Below are positions 11,358-24,980 of a stretch of DNA of 64,000 bases, one piece after another. Under the pieces are notes generated by a model, which worked only from the letters and a program-made list of their open reading frames with translations, made no database searches and was not told where the DNA came from. The position numbers were made by a program, and so were the translations under genes. This DNA comes from Campylorhamphus procurvoides (Eukaryota; Chordata; Aves; Passeriformes; Dendrocolaptidae): contig WBMV01003298.1 of the NCBI GenBank assembly GCA_013396655.1, positions 3,096,312 through 3,160,311 of the forward strand, written 5' to 3'. Position 1 is the first letter of the stretch. Each line of letters starts with the position of its first letter.

Positions 11358-14300
11358 TGGTATCCCAGGAACTACCTTACATTCATGCACTCAGCAAGAC
11401 CTGTTTTGTTCCTTCCAAAGGGCTTTAGCTGTGATGCTGGGCTTAAATTTCCTAGACCAGGGGAAGATGTTCCCTTTCAAATCCTTTAATTGAGCCTAAA
11501 CCTCCAATCAGTATTGTTCTGGAGGTAAACACCAGCAACCAGCCAGATGTGTGGATATTTCTCCAATTCCACTTTAATCTGCAGTATTCCTCAAACAGCA
11601 AGGCTTTGACATTCCAGATCACAGCCTGAGGATCATCTTCCATCCTGAAAGAGCAAAGCTTCTCTGGAGGTGCCTTCAGCTGCTGAGGGACTTGCAGCCA
11701 CCAGAATCTGGTCCCAACTCATGGCTTTGTCGCTCCACCAGGATGGTGGGAGTCTTGCCAGGGTCAGTCCCACAGCTCCCAGGATGAAGCTGGAGCCTGC
11801 AGTGCTGCCAGAGAAGGCCAGTGTGATGGAGCCCCAGAGCCCTGCTCAGGTCCATGGAGAGGGTTCAGGGCCCCCTCTGGTGCTGAACAGCAGAGGGCAG
11901 CTGTGGCCTGGGAAATATGTTTATCAGTCACTAAAACTTAAAGGCACGATTGGGTCATCTGTTCAGCCCTGATGAACAGAATGGTCCTGTCAGGCACGAG
12001 GTGAAAGAGGAGCAAGCTGCCAGGCACCCGGGTGGCTGGCTGTGACATCACACTGTTGTTCTCCATTGTTTAGCACAAAAGTCTTAAACAGGTTAATTTA
12101 AAAGCAAACCGTGTTGCCTGTGTGGCTTCTCTCAGCCTTGCTGTTCTGAAGCACAGCAGCAGCACAGCTTGTGTTTGCAAAGGGACATTTGTCGTGTCCC
12201 TCTTGTCTTACACAGGAGTGGGGAGAAGCTTTTGCAGCCACTGGGAGGGGATTTACCCTCATCCTGCCTTTTGTAGATCTCTGACCACTTACAGTCCAGA
12301 AATTGGTGAAAAAGAACCAGAGTTTTTGCAGGAGAAAGCAGTAGCATCTCCAGATATTTGGCAGGCTGTCTACTAACAGGGGCAAGGTTAATTCATAATG
12401 GTATAAGGAAAATGGCTGTACTTTATGACTGTATGAACAGACTCTTTTAGAATTATATTTTCCTATATAAAAAGTGTTTCTCTGTTTGTGGTCACCTAAC
12501 CTGAGACTTAACTCTGTGTACAACATGGTTAGTTATTTCAGGAATGAATATACAAGACAGTGGAAGTGACATTTAGTATTTCAAATTGTGTTGACAGGTT
12601 GAATAAATGGTTTGGAAAACACGCAATTCAGTGAGGCATAAAGACATATGCAAAGCTTCCCAGGCTACCAGCGTAAACAACTGTGGGAGGGAAGAAACTG
12701 GATAAAGAATGTTGAGGAAAAGCATTTAGGGAATAAGTTTTCATGGTGTTTTTCTCTTCCAGAAATGATAGACATACTGCTGCAGGAGTCATTTTAAATG
12801 CCTTTGTAGACATCCAAGTGAGGGTGCAAGGGACTCTCCCTTGTCTGGGCCAGGAGAAATCTGCCCCAAACACCTTTCCCTGCTTCCTAAGGCCCTCTTC
12901 TGTCCTTCCTCTCCCAGGACTGCTGGAGTTTGTAAAGATGAGGTTCCCCTCTAGCAGTTTAACACTTTCTGTGCAGCTCTGCAGTGTAGCAGCATAACTC
13001 AGGCCTTTGGAAGGGCAATCTTTAGCCCTGGCAGCTCCAGGTGTGTGCAGATGTTTTCCCTTCAGAGCAGCATCCAGCTCAGGATTTACGTGGTGTGGGC
13101 TGGCTGCAGCTGGCTCCTTTTGCTCTGCCTGCTGCGATGCTGCACCAACCTCTGGCGGGTACAGGGACATGCTGACGATGCTGGGGAAGCCAGATGTGGA
13201 GAGTGTGGTTAATTTTACCTGTTTCTGTGTGCTTGTGGAAGGCAGAAATGTCCCTGGGGGTCCATTTTACATAAAGAAACAGTCTCTGGTTTAGAAGCTT
13301 CCTAAACTACAGGCTGCAATAACCTGGGAGAGTATCTGGTGGCAGCTTATGGCAGCCAGGATGGTCTTCCAGCTTTGCAGTGGAGTTCCAGAGCCCTGCA
13401 AACCCGATGTTCCCTGGGCTCAGTGCTGTAGACAGCATGGGGTCTGATGGGTTTCTGCTTCTCATCAGCCTGACCACAACTTGGAGGAAAACCTCATGGG
13501 GACGTGACCTGTACAGCGTGACCTGCTTTCTGTGGGAGACTCTTCCTCATGAGAAGGCAGTGAGTTCCTGAACTTGCACTTCTTCTCTGGCTGCTTACAA
13601 ACAAGAGCTCTGTATTGAGAGGGGGGCTCACAGAAGATTCTTATAGGGTCAAATCTGAGCCAAAGGAAGAAGCTCTGGCTACCAGTGAGTGAAAATAATT
13701 GATTTCAAAAGACATAGAGTGAAGTGTAGAAACACAGGTTCTTCAGACAACTGAAAAGGCACCGTAGCCCAGAGATTAATCACTATATTGAAAAAGAAAT
13801 AAAAAAAGCCTACCTTAAGTCTGGAAGTCCCATGTGGAGAATATTTACTAAACCTTCTGGTTCATGCAGAACATACTGGAATATGAGTTCACGAAAATAA
13901 AACAGTTTATACAAAAGCCTGTATATTGTAAACTGCCCATACTCTCTGCTTAGAAATACTACTCATGGGAAATTCCAGATTTTTCTAGTTTTACAAGCCT
14001 AACACATCAGGAACTAAATGTATGTAGAAATGTATGCAAATGTTTTTGTCTTCCCCTTCTGCACTCTGTAGCCACTGCCATTTCTCCACTGCAGTGTCTC
14101 TCCTTACATGCTTTCTGTTCCTCTTATGTCACACCACTATTTTTTGTCACCAGCACAGGGAAGAAAGCAGAAAAAGGAGTTATTTTCTCCTTATGCTGAC
14201 TGATGTGTTATTTACTTTTCCACTGGAGACTGAGGTTTGTGTTCACAATGTTTCTTCTCACGTCAGGATTTTGGAAATGACAGAGGATGATTCATGGAAA

Positions 14301-17300
14301 CTTGTTCTTTGGCAGTTATCTTAAAATGAAACCTCAGATATTCTGGGTTTTTTTTTGCGACAACTTTCTGATTGATGGACCTTCCCTAAATTGCTGACAT
14401 CTGGGGTTTGTTGCTCTTATATGGGTCATTTATTGAGTCAGATCTACTAGAAATCATTGCATGATGCAGGCTTTGTTGATCAGAGGCAGGCTACTCTGGC
14501 ACAAGGTGGAGAATTCAGCAACCAGCTCTGGCCACCAAAATATGTCTCTAGCTGCTGGAAAGGCTGAGGTGCTCCTCAAGTCATTTATAGGAATGATGAT
14601 GATAATAAAAGGGGAAAAAAATCCCCCGTACCTGGCTGGTGGAAACGTTGGTGTTTTATTAAGGCACACTCCTTTCCTCCTTGTTTGGTGGCCTCATCTC
14701 TGCACAAGAACCACATTGGGGACTTTCAGGCTGGGCTGGGAATATCACAGTGCTGCTGAATTAAACTTGGCCTATAGATATGGAACCTTCCCTGCCTCCC
14801 CCAGCCATGGTAGCCTGTCCTCTTTCATTGCCTCATCCTGTCCAGCTTTTCCCAGGGGAGGGGAAATCTGCTGATTCTGCAGCTGATGGCAGTGGAGGGA
14901 GGGTGGTTTTGCTGAGCAGCTGGATGGTCACAGGTCCAACTTGTGGCATCTTGCAGTGACAGTGTTTGATCCTGGAGAGCACCAGCTTTTGATGAAGATG
15001 GAGCCACCTGAGGAAGGAAAACCTCTGAAAGATAAAAAGAGGAGCTGTGCTGCACAGTTCACTCTCTAGAAAGTGTAACTGCTGATATAGCAGTTTCTAA
15101 ACCTCGATTTTCATGTGGACCCCCATTTCTTTCCTTTGTCACAGAAATCTAAGGCCAAAAGGCAGTTTCCAGTGGCAGCAGGATCCTGGGGCTGGCTGGG
15201 CATGGGGAGTAGCACTGGGCTAGGTGATTCCTATGACAGAGAGTCTGGAGGAGGAAGGGCACATATATGCACCCCTCCTGGAGCCAAGGGAGAGCATTTA
15301 TCCCATCACAGAAGGGCCTGAAAGACTCCTAGAGCTGCCCTACACATCCCTTCATGGAGGAGAGGTTTGTGGGATGCCTCGAGTGCAGACCCAGGAGCAA
15401 ACCATGCAGGGGATGAGGGCTGGCCAGTCCCTGTGCTGGGGACAGGGCATGCTCACCAGTACCACTACACCCAAAAGCCAAGTGTGAGTGCTGCACCAGA
15501 GAGCTCCGTGTCCCCTTTATTCTGGCAGAAACCTTTGCACCATCAGGACCTCTGCCAGCACCGTGGGGGGAGTTTTAATGTGCAAAACTCAGCTCTTGTG
15601 ATTTCTTTCTTCTATATATGCTCTCTGACATGCCTTTGTGCAGGTGGAAATGGAAGAAACTTGGCCAAGCCCAGAAGTGACACGCTCTCTTTAGCATCTG
15701 GCTTGAACAGCCCCATGTGAAAGCAGAAGAGCAAATCCTCCTTTGGTCACTCTTACCATGAAAATAAGAATATTAAGAAGTTAAATAGGGAAATGTTTCA
15801 AGGAAGGTAGAGTGAGATGTGAGGGGGGTTCTGTTTATGAGGAAGAGGAAAGTGTTGAAATACAACAGTAAAAATAAGTCATCCTGGGGTTAAATGGGGG
15901 GCAGGGGGGTAAAGCCAATGTTAATTGATAAAAAAACAGAAAACGGCTGAATTTCATAACTGGTTTCAGTATCTTCACTTCAAATCTGCCTCTCAGTGTA
16001 GATAAAGTGTTACCAGCAGCACAGTTCAAACCTGGGGTAAGCCTTTGAATAAGGCCTTTGCCTTTTTGAAACAAAGTGCTTTTTGTGCCATTCCCTCATC
16101 ATCAGGGGAGGCCCTTTATCTCTTTTTGGGTTTGTTTTTTTTCATTTGTTTGTTTTTTTGGGTTTGGTTGGTTGGTTAGTTGGTTGGTTTATTTTGGTTT
16201 GGTTTTTTGTTGCTATTGTTTTTTAAATGTTTTTGTTTTTTAATCTTTATTTTATGGTTAGAAAAGCAGTGGGAAATGCTGTCTGGTTAGGATCGGTGTT
16301 CCAGGAAGGCAGGTGGTGGGATCCATCTCCCTTTCCCTGGGGGAAGGCAGTGGGTGTCCAGGACAGAGGTGGTCCTGCTCTGTGCAGCCCAGCAGGAGGA
16401 GAACATCTGGATGCAGGGAGGCTCACTGCAGTGCTTCCATCTCCTAGAAGTGCTTTACTTGGCAGGGAAGGTGGTGAAGCATCTGCCTCTACTGAAACCC
16501 CCCTGCTTGACTGAAATAGTTCTGAGGTCCTGAGGACAGGATAGAACAGAAGAATCTTACAAAACAAACAAAAATCCCCACCAAAACCCAAACATGCTTA
16601 CCTGGAGCAGTGCTGTTGTATTTGTGCTCCCCTTGTCCCTTCTTACAGAGCTGGGACCACTGCAGACCCTCATCCCTCCAGGTGATCACCCCTTGCTGCT
16701 CTCTGCCTACTGAAAATATTATCTGCTCTTCCCAAAGGGACAAAATTCACCACTTGAGTCCAGCCAGCTGGTAAAAGTGAATAATTCCTTACCTATTATT
16801 AAAGTCACATATCTTTTGTCATTGCCCAGCTTATCGCACTTTTGATGTTTTTGAAAGTTCTGTTTCTTTAAAAACAAAACAGAAGCAAACCCCACTGCTT
16901 CTCTACAATGGCTAAACCCCTGTGAATACTGCCATGCGACTCAGGATGAAAATGTGCAACTGCAGTGGGAGAGAGCAAAGACCCCAGTGATGCCAAAGGG
17001 CCATGGCTGGTGGGTGGGCTCCTCCCAGGCACAGAGCTTGCTCTGCCCCCCTGGCCTCTGGGCATGGCCTTGGGAATTCAGAGCCAGCCCCGAGGGCATG
17101 TTAAACACCACTCTAGTCTGGTACAGCCAGTGTCCAGAACGTGACAGGAAAGCAGCGTCAGGGTGATAAAATAAAGGACTTAATTCTCCATGTTTACTCA
17201 GTTGTCATTGAGGGAGTAGAAAAGTATTGGAGTTCCAGCTGCCTTTTTCCACTCACCAGAATAATTAGCAAGGAAAAGAAGTGTGTAGTAGTAAAAGATC

Positions 17301-20300
17301 TACTTTACCATTAAATTACAGCTCACATAAGAATCTCTTCCTTCCTGCCCCAAGATCACTCCTGGTCTTCTGCCCATGCTGGCTGGTGAGCAATCCTTTG
17401 TTGCTGTTCCTCTACTGCAGATCCAGATTAGATCATGCAGTCCCCTTCTGTCTGCCACCAAGGGCTCTTCTCAGGAAGAGAAGGTTGTTACCAATGATAA
17501 CCTTTGTGACAGGCAGAAGTGTAAATGTGTGAACTTAGCAAGTCATGAAATTGCTGCATCAGCACAGGGGAGATGTGTGACCCACGTGGGGTGTGGTGGA
17601 CACATGATGGCAGAGTCTCTCTGCTGTGGTGCTGAGAAAAGCTGATCCTTTGGTCCCTGGTCAGTGCAAGTGTGACTTTTGGTGAAAATGTGAGGCTTCT
17701 GGAGCCCATTTTTATACCGCAATATAAAGCAAGAGTTAAACAAGGGACTGTGGGCTGCGGTACCCATCAGGGACAATACACCGACAAATTCGCTCTTTCA
17801 TTTTTGAGGTTGATAAAAGTCAGGCTTGAAATATCTGTGCTAAATTTTGACCAAACCACGGCAGGGAGCCTGGCTTGAGAGCCAAGGGACAGAAAGGTAG
17901 AATTAGAAAGTGTTCATCTGGGTCGAAAAATGTCAGCAGGCAGAAGCGAAATGGAATTTTGAAGTTAGTAAAACTGCTGCCAGGGTTTCTGATGGACAGG
18001 GTTGCAGATGCTGCAGCCTTTTAGCATGTTGAGGAATGAGGAGTGCATGGTGTCAGACACTCTTCCTGGTTGGTGCAGGCACTGCCCACACAGGACAGCT
18101 CATCCCCTTAGAGCACCTTGGTGATGCTTCTGAGTCTTTATTCAGAAACTGAGAAAGATTGTTTCTATCTCAGGCTAATGATGATGAGACACCCCAATTT
18201 TCACTTCCCCAGAAGTGTCCTTTTTTTCTGTCTTCAACAAAAATATTCTTGAAGTGTGTCACAGTTTGGTGACAGCTTTCACACTTTCCCCCTGCACCTG
18301 ACATTCAGCTGAACTCTCATTTTTCAGTCAGCTGCCCTGGTTCAGTACTTGACAGCAGAGTTCGTTTGAAAAGTGACAACAACAGCAAATGGAAAGCCCC
18401 AAGGACAAAATCTGGTGTGAGATGTTACCAGACCTCTGTGAGCAGCCACATGGAAGTCAGAGGGAGGTCTAGATGTTTACCTGTGCTCTGTATGTGTGTG
18501 TCCTGCCTGTGCAGCCACCTCCTGTGCTGCAGCAGCTCAACTCATGATTCCAATAGAACTGTTTTGGTGACATGTCCTTTCAGTGTTTTTGGCAGGTACC
18601 ACACTGGCTTTGTCCAGCTCTGCCATCAGCTCACAGATTTATAGAATTAATACAATGTGGTAGATGCCAGTGCAAGATGTCTGTGCTACCTGTGTCCTGC
18701 AGCTGCTGGGAGGGCAGTGTGGCTGGATGAGGGCAGGATGCCATCCTGCATGGTGGGAGATGCCAGTCAGCCAGGTGTAGGTCCCAGCCTTTTCAGCACG
18801 AGGCTGATATTGCTCAGACTTGGCTCCAGAGTAATATGGGAGGTCCAAAAGGCAGAGAGTGAAGGTTAAGCTGCACATATTCGAAAGTTTGGCAGATGTG
18901 GCGCGATAGGGTTTTGCAGCCAGATGAAAGGAAGCCAGGCAAGGGCTGCACCACTTGGATAGTTACGGTCTGCCTGTGCACAGGGTGAGGGCTGTCTGAC
19001 TGCCAGGCAGAGCTGGTAGAATCAGCATCTTGTTGGCAGGTGCTTGGATCCCCCTTGTCTTCCAGAGGCTACTGAACCCACCAGAAATGTCTGCTACAGT
19101 AGATCATTGCTGTCTCCTCACTGCTTGATTCATCCCTCAGCTCCTCTGTGTCTGGTGTAGGAGAGCTTGGCCAGGTGGGTTATGAGTTTAGGGGACACTA
19201 TTTCTACTAAATCAGCCCAAAAGCTCCAGGTGGGAGAAGCTAAAAACAGTGAACAAACAGAACAGCATAAACAAGTTTTCTGAGCCTGAGGGGGTTTCTT
19301 GGTCCTTGTGCCAAATATTTAAGCCCCAGTACCTTTGAATCCCTGACTGCCCTGCCTGAATAGTGAAGAACAGAAGTTTCAGTCCAGTGTCAAAGGGATA
19401 GTTTATCACACCTCTTTTCTGAGAATAAACCACGCTGTCCTGCCTCTTTACCCTTGGTAACCAGCTGCTCCTGGGCAGTCATCAGGAGCAGTGGTCCTGG
19501 TCCTGGCTCACACCCAGGGCTGCTGTGATGCTGTGGTGGCAGTGAGGACCATCCCTGCACTCCCTGCCCAGCACTGGCACAACCCTCTCCTTCACAGCCC
19601 CTCCAAGGCTCTTCCCAGCTCTAAACCTCAGTAAGCACCCAGGGACTCTCAGGTGCACAGGGCCTCTGAGGTGAGTTTTCTGTGGTGAGCTACTTTGTCT
19701 GCCTTAGGCCAAGAGTTCATGGTGCGCATTTCAAGGCGAACGGCTGCTAGAGGAAGGGGCGTTACTAGAAGTTATGTGGCTTAACAGAACATTCTCAAAA
19801 ACACTTTGTTTGTAGTCTGCTTTGTATCTCCTCCACCCTTTTAATTAGTGGTTACTGGAGCTAGAAGTGTTTTTTCCTGCCCATCTGAAATAGCAGCTGG
19901 GTTTGTGCAGAGCTTTTACCTCTGAAGAGCTCTCATCCATGCTGGGGAGACTGGAGGTGTAGAAAAAGCACACTGGCAATTAGCAAACTGCTGTGCTCTC
20001 ACCAAACACATCCTATACTGGGGAGGGGATCTTATAGGTATGTTTAGCCCTGTTGGGGCACAATTCATCAAATTACAGTCACAAAGGTGCCTGTGTTACT
20101 ACAGAGATGCAGGAGGCCCATGAGCACACAGGGCTGGGGAAGGCAAGGTGTGAGCCCTGCTGTGCCTGGCTGAGCAGTGCCAAGTCCCTGCCAGGGCCTT
20201 TCCCTGGGGCTGAGCCAGGAGGAGATAACCCAACTCTGCATGCACGGTGACCTTTGTTGTAGCTTGGATCTTTTCAAAGAAAATGCAAGTGCAGGAAAGG

Positions 20301-20990
20301 GGAGAAACCAACCTCCTCAAAAGGTCTTCTTTTTTCAGCCAGAGCCTCTTTTCCCTCCCCATTATGTAGAAAGCAAAGGAGAGATTTTACTTTCAGACTT
20401 TGGTGATTACAGAGCAGATAGCCCCATTTCTACCTGAACCTCTGGCAAGTGTGCTGAGAAACCTGCACCCCCTTGGGAACTGGCAAGGGTTTGCTACTGT
20501 CCTGTTCAGGTGGCAGGGGTTTGCTGGGCAGCAATACAGCCACTGCCCAGGAGGATGGAAGGCTCTGAGTAGCCATTGCCTGCAGCAGGGGCTGTCCTTG
20601 AGATGGTTTCTCCTTTTGGCATGTGCAAAGGCCCCCGCTGGGTGCGAGTGCTGTAAGGCTGCTTAGGTGGCAGCAGGGTTTGACCCAGCACATACAGGCT
20701 GGGGTTAGGACATTTGAGTGGAGGTGTGTGCCTGGTACATCCCACCTTGGGGCATGTGGTCTGAGGCCCTTTAGTAGTTTCACCTACGTGGCTGTTTGTG
20801 GTGCCATGCAATGCTCTGCCTTGGAAAATCCCAGTCTCAGCTGCAGCTCACACCTGCTGCCTCTTGCTTGGACAGCAAGAAGATGAGCTATCCCCCTGGG
20901 GGCAGGCAGCAGAGCAGGTCCTGCACCACCCAAACTCCCACCCTTTCCATTTAACTCATTATGAAACTGAATTCTGTGCTAGTGACAGAA
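11358..20990. other. Intergenic DNA without a recognised gene
   Basis: No exon with recognisable protein similarity was seen on either strand. The longest open frame (12628-13170, minus, 180 codons) has arbitrary composition, no domain and no start context, and overlaps unrelated frames on the other strand. A T/G-rich low-complexity tract occupies about 16127-16216. Confidence 0.6.
16127..16250. repeat. T/G-rich low-complexity tract with GGTT repeats
   Basis: The plus strand here is almost entirely T and G, with degenerate GGTTTGGTTGGTTGGTTAG-like units and T runs. It reads as simple sequence and not as a coding region. Confidence 0.8.
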
Positions 20991-20991
20991 C

Positions 20992-20997
20992 TTTATT
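20992..20997 (-). terminator. Candidate polyadenylation signal for the GPR35-like copy A
   Basis: The minus strand reads AATAAA here, about 370 bases downstream of the stop codon at 21370-21372. It is the first canonical hexamer in that direction. No transcript evidence is available. Confidence 0.4.
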
Positions 20998-21369
20998 TAG
21001 GTCGATTTCTTTGGAGCACTTTCTTTAAACGGTCCTTTACATTATAAGGTTGAATAGAGTCCTTATACAGAGTCCTTATTCCCACTGCCCTGCACCAAGT
21101 CTTTGGACAGCAGTTTTAATGCCATTTTACTCAAACATTTTTGATGTAAAGTTTTTCCCCAGTAAAAGCAATTGCAATTTCTTCTGCCCTTGTATTGCAA
21201 TGGGGACCATTTTGTAGCTATTTCATTGCTGTAAAGTTGTCTAAAGTAGGCTAAATCTGCCTCTGCTACTGGGATTGTGCATTATTAACAATGAAAAACC
21301 AAAAATGTTTGTGACTTACAGAAACACCATCCTTTCTTTCTCTGCAGTGGTTTCACCCTGAATTCTTCA

Positions 21370-22359
21370 TTATTTTTTCATATTTGGAATAGCCTCTGTT
21401 TCTTTGTCACAGCTACACAAAACTGTTCCAAGGTGAGTTTCAGCTTCTTCAGATTTGGATTTTGCTGGCATGGAAGATGCTTCCTTAAATTCCTTGCTGA
21501 CAAAGTAGTAACAAACAGCATCCAGGCAGCAGTTTGTGTTTGCGAGGACCGATGCGAAGTGAACGAAGTTGTTAACACTCTGTATTGCAGAGCAGCTGGA
21601 GCCGATGGAGTCCATGATAAAGCGAAGGAGGTGCCCGAGGTGAAGAGGTAAAAAGCATATGATGAACAGAGCCATGTTTACAGACACGATGTAGACAGCC
21701 TTCCCGATTAACTTTTCCTTATGGCAGTTGCCACTCTTCTTTCTCCTGAGTTCTGCGATGACTTGTATGGAGCAATAACTCAAGATGATCAATGGTATGA
21801 AAAACTCTACAATAACAACACCCAGTGTGATCCCTGAGGGTGTCGTAGTAGATTTTTCAAAGCAAAGGCCATTTTGTCCCCGTTTCTCTAATATTTTAAT
21901 GAGGATCATCTCACAGATGATGACTATCCAAAGAAATCCTAAGACAAAGGCTGCCTTCAGAGGTGACCTCAGTGCCCTGGCTTTCAAAGGGTGCTTGATT
22001 GCAAGGTACCTATCAGCTGCTACGATGGTGATGATACTGATGCTCATAAAGCGGCTTATGAAATAGCCAGCCTCCAGAACCAGGCACAAACTGTCTGCCT
22101 TCAGATGCTGGAAATGGGAGAATGTTTTAAAAGGCAAGACGAAGAGCAGCAAGCAGTCAGCCACAGCCAAGTTGACCATGTATAGTCTGGTTTCTGTCCA
22201 TTTGCTGAGTTTGCAGCAGAACACCCACAGCGCCAACACATTCAGCAAAATGCCAAAAAACAAACCTGGGACAGAAACACAGAGCTGGACAACTCGAAAA
22301 CTATCATGGACCACGATATTGCAGTTGCTGGTGTTCATTTTGGGGGTGGTAAAAGGCAT
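21370..22359 (-). CDS. GPR35: GPR35-like G protein-coupled receptor, copy A (intact)
   Basis: This is an intact 329-codon class A receptor, close to the length of mammalian GPR35 (309 aa). TM1 has LLNVLALWVFCCKL, followed by the GPR35-typical SKWTETRLYMVNLAVAD with Asp at residue 68. The TM3-ECL2 disulfide pair is C92 and C166. Tyr99 (3.32) and Arg103 (3.36) match human Y96 and R100. DRY is at 116-118, then IKHPLKARALRSP. TM6 has CFLPLH with R246 at the position of human R240 (6.58). TM7 has the family-specific NCCLDAVCYYF in place of NPxxY. GPR35 is a plasma-membrane Gi/G13-coupled receptor responding to kynurenate-type and lysophosphatidic ligands in mammals; the ligand here is unknown. A splice acceptor (ttttgcag) ends five bases before the first ATG, so the gene has an upstream 5' exon. 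The in-frame ATG at 22338 (MNTSN) resembles the starts of sister copies and is an alternative start. The tail carries a C-S-C cluster. It retains more of the human pocket residues than its sisters and is the likeliest direct GPR35 counterpart. Confidence 0.9.
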   Translation of the reverse strand: MPFTTPKMNTSNCNIVVHDSFRVVQLCVSVPGLFFGILLNVLALWVFCCKLSKWTETRLYMVNLAVADCLLLFVLPFKTFSHFQHLKADSLCLVLEAGYFISRFMSISIITIVAADRYLAIKHPLKARALRSPLKAAFVLGFLWIVIICEMILIKILEKRGQNGLCFEKSTTTPSGITLGVVIVEFFIPLIILSYCSIQVIAELRRKKSGNCHKEKLIGKAVYIVSVNMALFIICFLPLHLGHLLRFIMDSIGSSCSAIQSVNNFVHFASVLANTNCCLDAVCYYFVSKEFKEASSMPAKSKSEEAETHLGTVLCSCDKETEAIPNMKK

Positions 22360-24920
22360 AGTTCCTGCAAAAGCAGATTAAACCTTTTTAGAAGTGAGGC
22401 TCTGGATTGAATCAATGATTAATTCTAATTCAAAGAGTTCAGGACTTCACCAACCATGAAAATGTGACCATGGAGATGACTCTGCAAAGCTGGCTGTAGG
22501 GTATCTGGTGGGAAAAAGAGGGTCAGGAACATGTCTGAGCAGTTGTGAAGGAGAGAAAAGCACAGGTTCTCTTTGGGTACCATCTAGGAAGACGGCTCCA
22601 GGAGAGAGGCAGGGGAAAGTGCTTGGGCCTCTGGTTTGGGTCAGACTTCGATCAGGCAGCAGCAGATAGCCTGAAGCTAGGACTTATGTGAGCTGCTACA
22701 AACACCTGATAATGGAAAGGGGAAACCTAAACAAGGCTCTCATCCCTTCCCTTAGAGTGGTGCTCAGTTGAAGGCAGCCAAATCCCCACAGCTCCAAATG
22801 TTCCAGGAGATGTGCGGCAAAAGGACAGCTGTCCTCTCCTTCAGTGCCGAGCTGTCTCTGCAGCACTTCTCATTAGTGGTAAGAGCAATTATTGCCACAT
22901 CTCTCATTACTTTTAGCTGCCATTGAATCCTGTCTCCATTTAGTGATTTGCAGCAAGAATCAGAGTATTATGGTCTGCTTGCTTCCTTTCAAGGATCATC
23001 AAAGTTGTCTTTATCTCAGAACTATAACAGCAATCTGCCACAATTCCAACACACAAAAACCCTCCGATGCCATTACAAGAAATGTAGTTGTCAGCCATGT
23101 GAAAGAGAAGAGCTGTGCTTGGCTTAATGGGTGGTTTTATCACCTTCGATCTAAGGGCAATATTGCTTTTTGTCCTCCTGCTTTGGACAAGTTAACGCAG
23201 GATCATATTCCAGGTGCAACTGTGCATGGACAGAAAAGACCCAGGATGTCTGATATGTCTTTGGATTTTCCCTGCAAGGGGAACACGGCTCCATGGGTAC
23301 AGGTTCATGGGCTCAAAAGTAAACCAGAGAGTAAACCATAAGACATTGCTGCGGCATCTATGTGCATCTACAGCTCTTGGCTAGCTTTGAAAATCATGCC
23401 TCAGAGGAATCGTGCCAGGACACCTTTTCAGAGGTGAGGGAACAGCACATCCCCGCAGCAGCTCTGTCCTTTGGACAAGAGAAATGAGTTATGAGCCCAT
23501 AGGATATAAGGGTAGATCATAACAGACAACAGGGAGATCTGGCAAAGGCTGAGACAGCCCATAAGCATCCAAAACCTGTCAAATGCAGCCAGTATCAGAA
23601 TAAACCTTTGAAAATATATTGTCTCTGACCCTCTCTGCTTCTCCACCACCATTTTGGTGTCTCACCATGGCTGGGGAAAGGTAACGCTTTGCAGAACTCC
23701 AATATCCATGTCAGTAAATAGCCAGGAGAAATTACCTGCTCGCTTGGTGTCCTTGGAGAGAATGAGTGTTCCTCCAGAGCAGCCGTGGTGTGCCGTGCAG
23801 GTACGGTGAGCAGTGCTCCTCACACATCACCAGCCAGGTGCTGTGGTGGTGACAGCAGCAATGCTGGCCAAGAAAGCACCCCCGCCCCTCCTGAGCACAG
23901 TTGCCTGGGGCTGTCACTGCTGGTGTGGCTTGTGCCACCTCCTGTTGAGTGCAACAGCCCTGCCGTGAGGTGAAACGTCTGTCATGTTGTACCTGCAGCA
24001 GTTCCTCCACCAAAGCCATGGCTTTAGGTTTTTCCTTTCCTTTACTTTCCATTTCCTGATGTTTCACTGGGCAATGCCCATTGACCTTCCTCACCCAACA
24101 GACTGTGCAGATTGCTTGGAGGGGACCCATTGCCCTGGAAGGTCCTGAGGGCTCCTCTCTGCCTTCCAGACTGCCACTCCTGCTGGGACTGGAGCAGGGA
24201 GTAGGACCTGCTGAAAGAGGAGCCCCGACAGGCCCCCAGTCCCAAAGCTGTTGGAGAGGCAAGGGCTGTGGTTTGCAGGCAGTTTTGTGATTATTATACA
24301 GGGGTTTCACTCTGAATTGCAGTAATTCTCTTGTCTTCTATAGTTCTCATCAGCCACCAATTCTGAGAAAAGGTGACTGACCCTTTGACCTGCTGACTTA
24401 GTGGCTGCCCTGCTCTGCAGGTGCCTGCTGCCCAGGGACTGCTCTTTGGCTGCCCATTCATCAGAACAGCTCAGAGAAGCTGATAATAAGCTTAAAGGTT
24501 CTGATAATAGTACTTTGAATTGCTGTCTTAGGCAAACATATTTCCCCTTCCCACTTTCCATGTTACCTTAGAGCAGCTGCAGGAGTATTTCTGCATTGTC
24601 TATCTGTGCATCACAAGCCAGCCTCTGAAAATAATTCCTTGCAAATGTACAGTCAGTATAGGGCTTACCTTAAATACTTCTGAGTTTCCAGGGATTGCTA
24701 TTGCCTTTCTTGTCGCTACTTCTTGGTGGATGCTTATAAACAGTTACTGACATATTAGCACACCCAGCTCATTGATATCCAACCAACATAATTTTCATGT
24801 CATGATCCTTTTTACGACTTTAGTTTTCAAAGTCATCCAGCTTCTGGGTTGTGACAGTTTCACCACTGTACAGATAACTTTGCATCATCCTCAAGGTCCC
24901 TGCATGGTCCATTCACTTAA

Positions 24921-24980
24921 GAGCTGGACTAGATGATCCCTGTGGGTCCCTTCCAGCTCAGAATATTCTGTGATTCTGTG
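24921..24980 (+). mobile_element. CR1 LINE 3'-end remnant, plus orientation
   Basis: The stretch reads GAGCTGGACTAGATGATCCC, then TGTGGGTCCCTTCCAGCTC, and ends ATTCTGTGATTCTGTG. This is the CR1 3' terminal signature. Only the last 60 or so bases are recognisable. Confidence 0.85.

Noticed and set aside
12628..13170. 180-codon minus-strand ORF
   Set aside because: No domain, no conserved motif, arbitrary composition, and it overlaps other long frames. Open by chance.
23732..24310. 192-codon minus-strand ORF
   Set aside because: The predicted protein is rich in Gln, Cys, Pro and His as expected from GC-rich non-coding DNA, with no recognisable fold.
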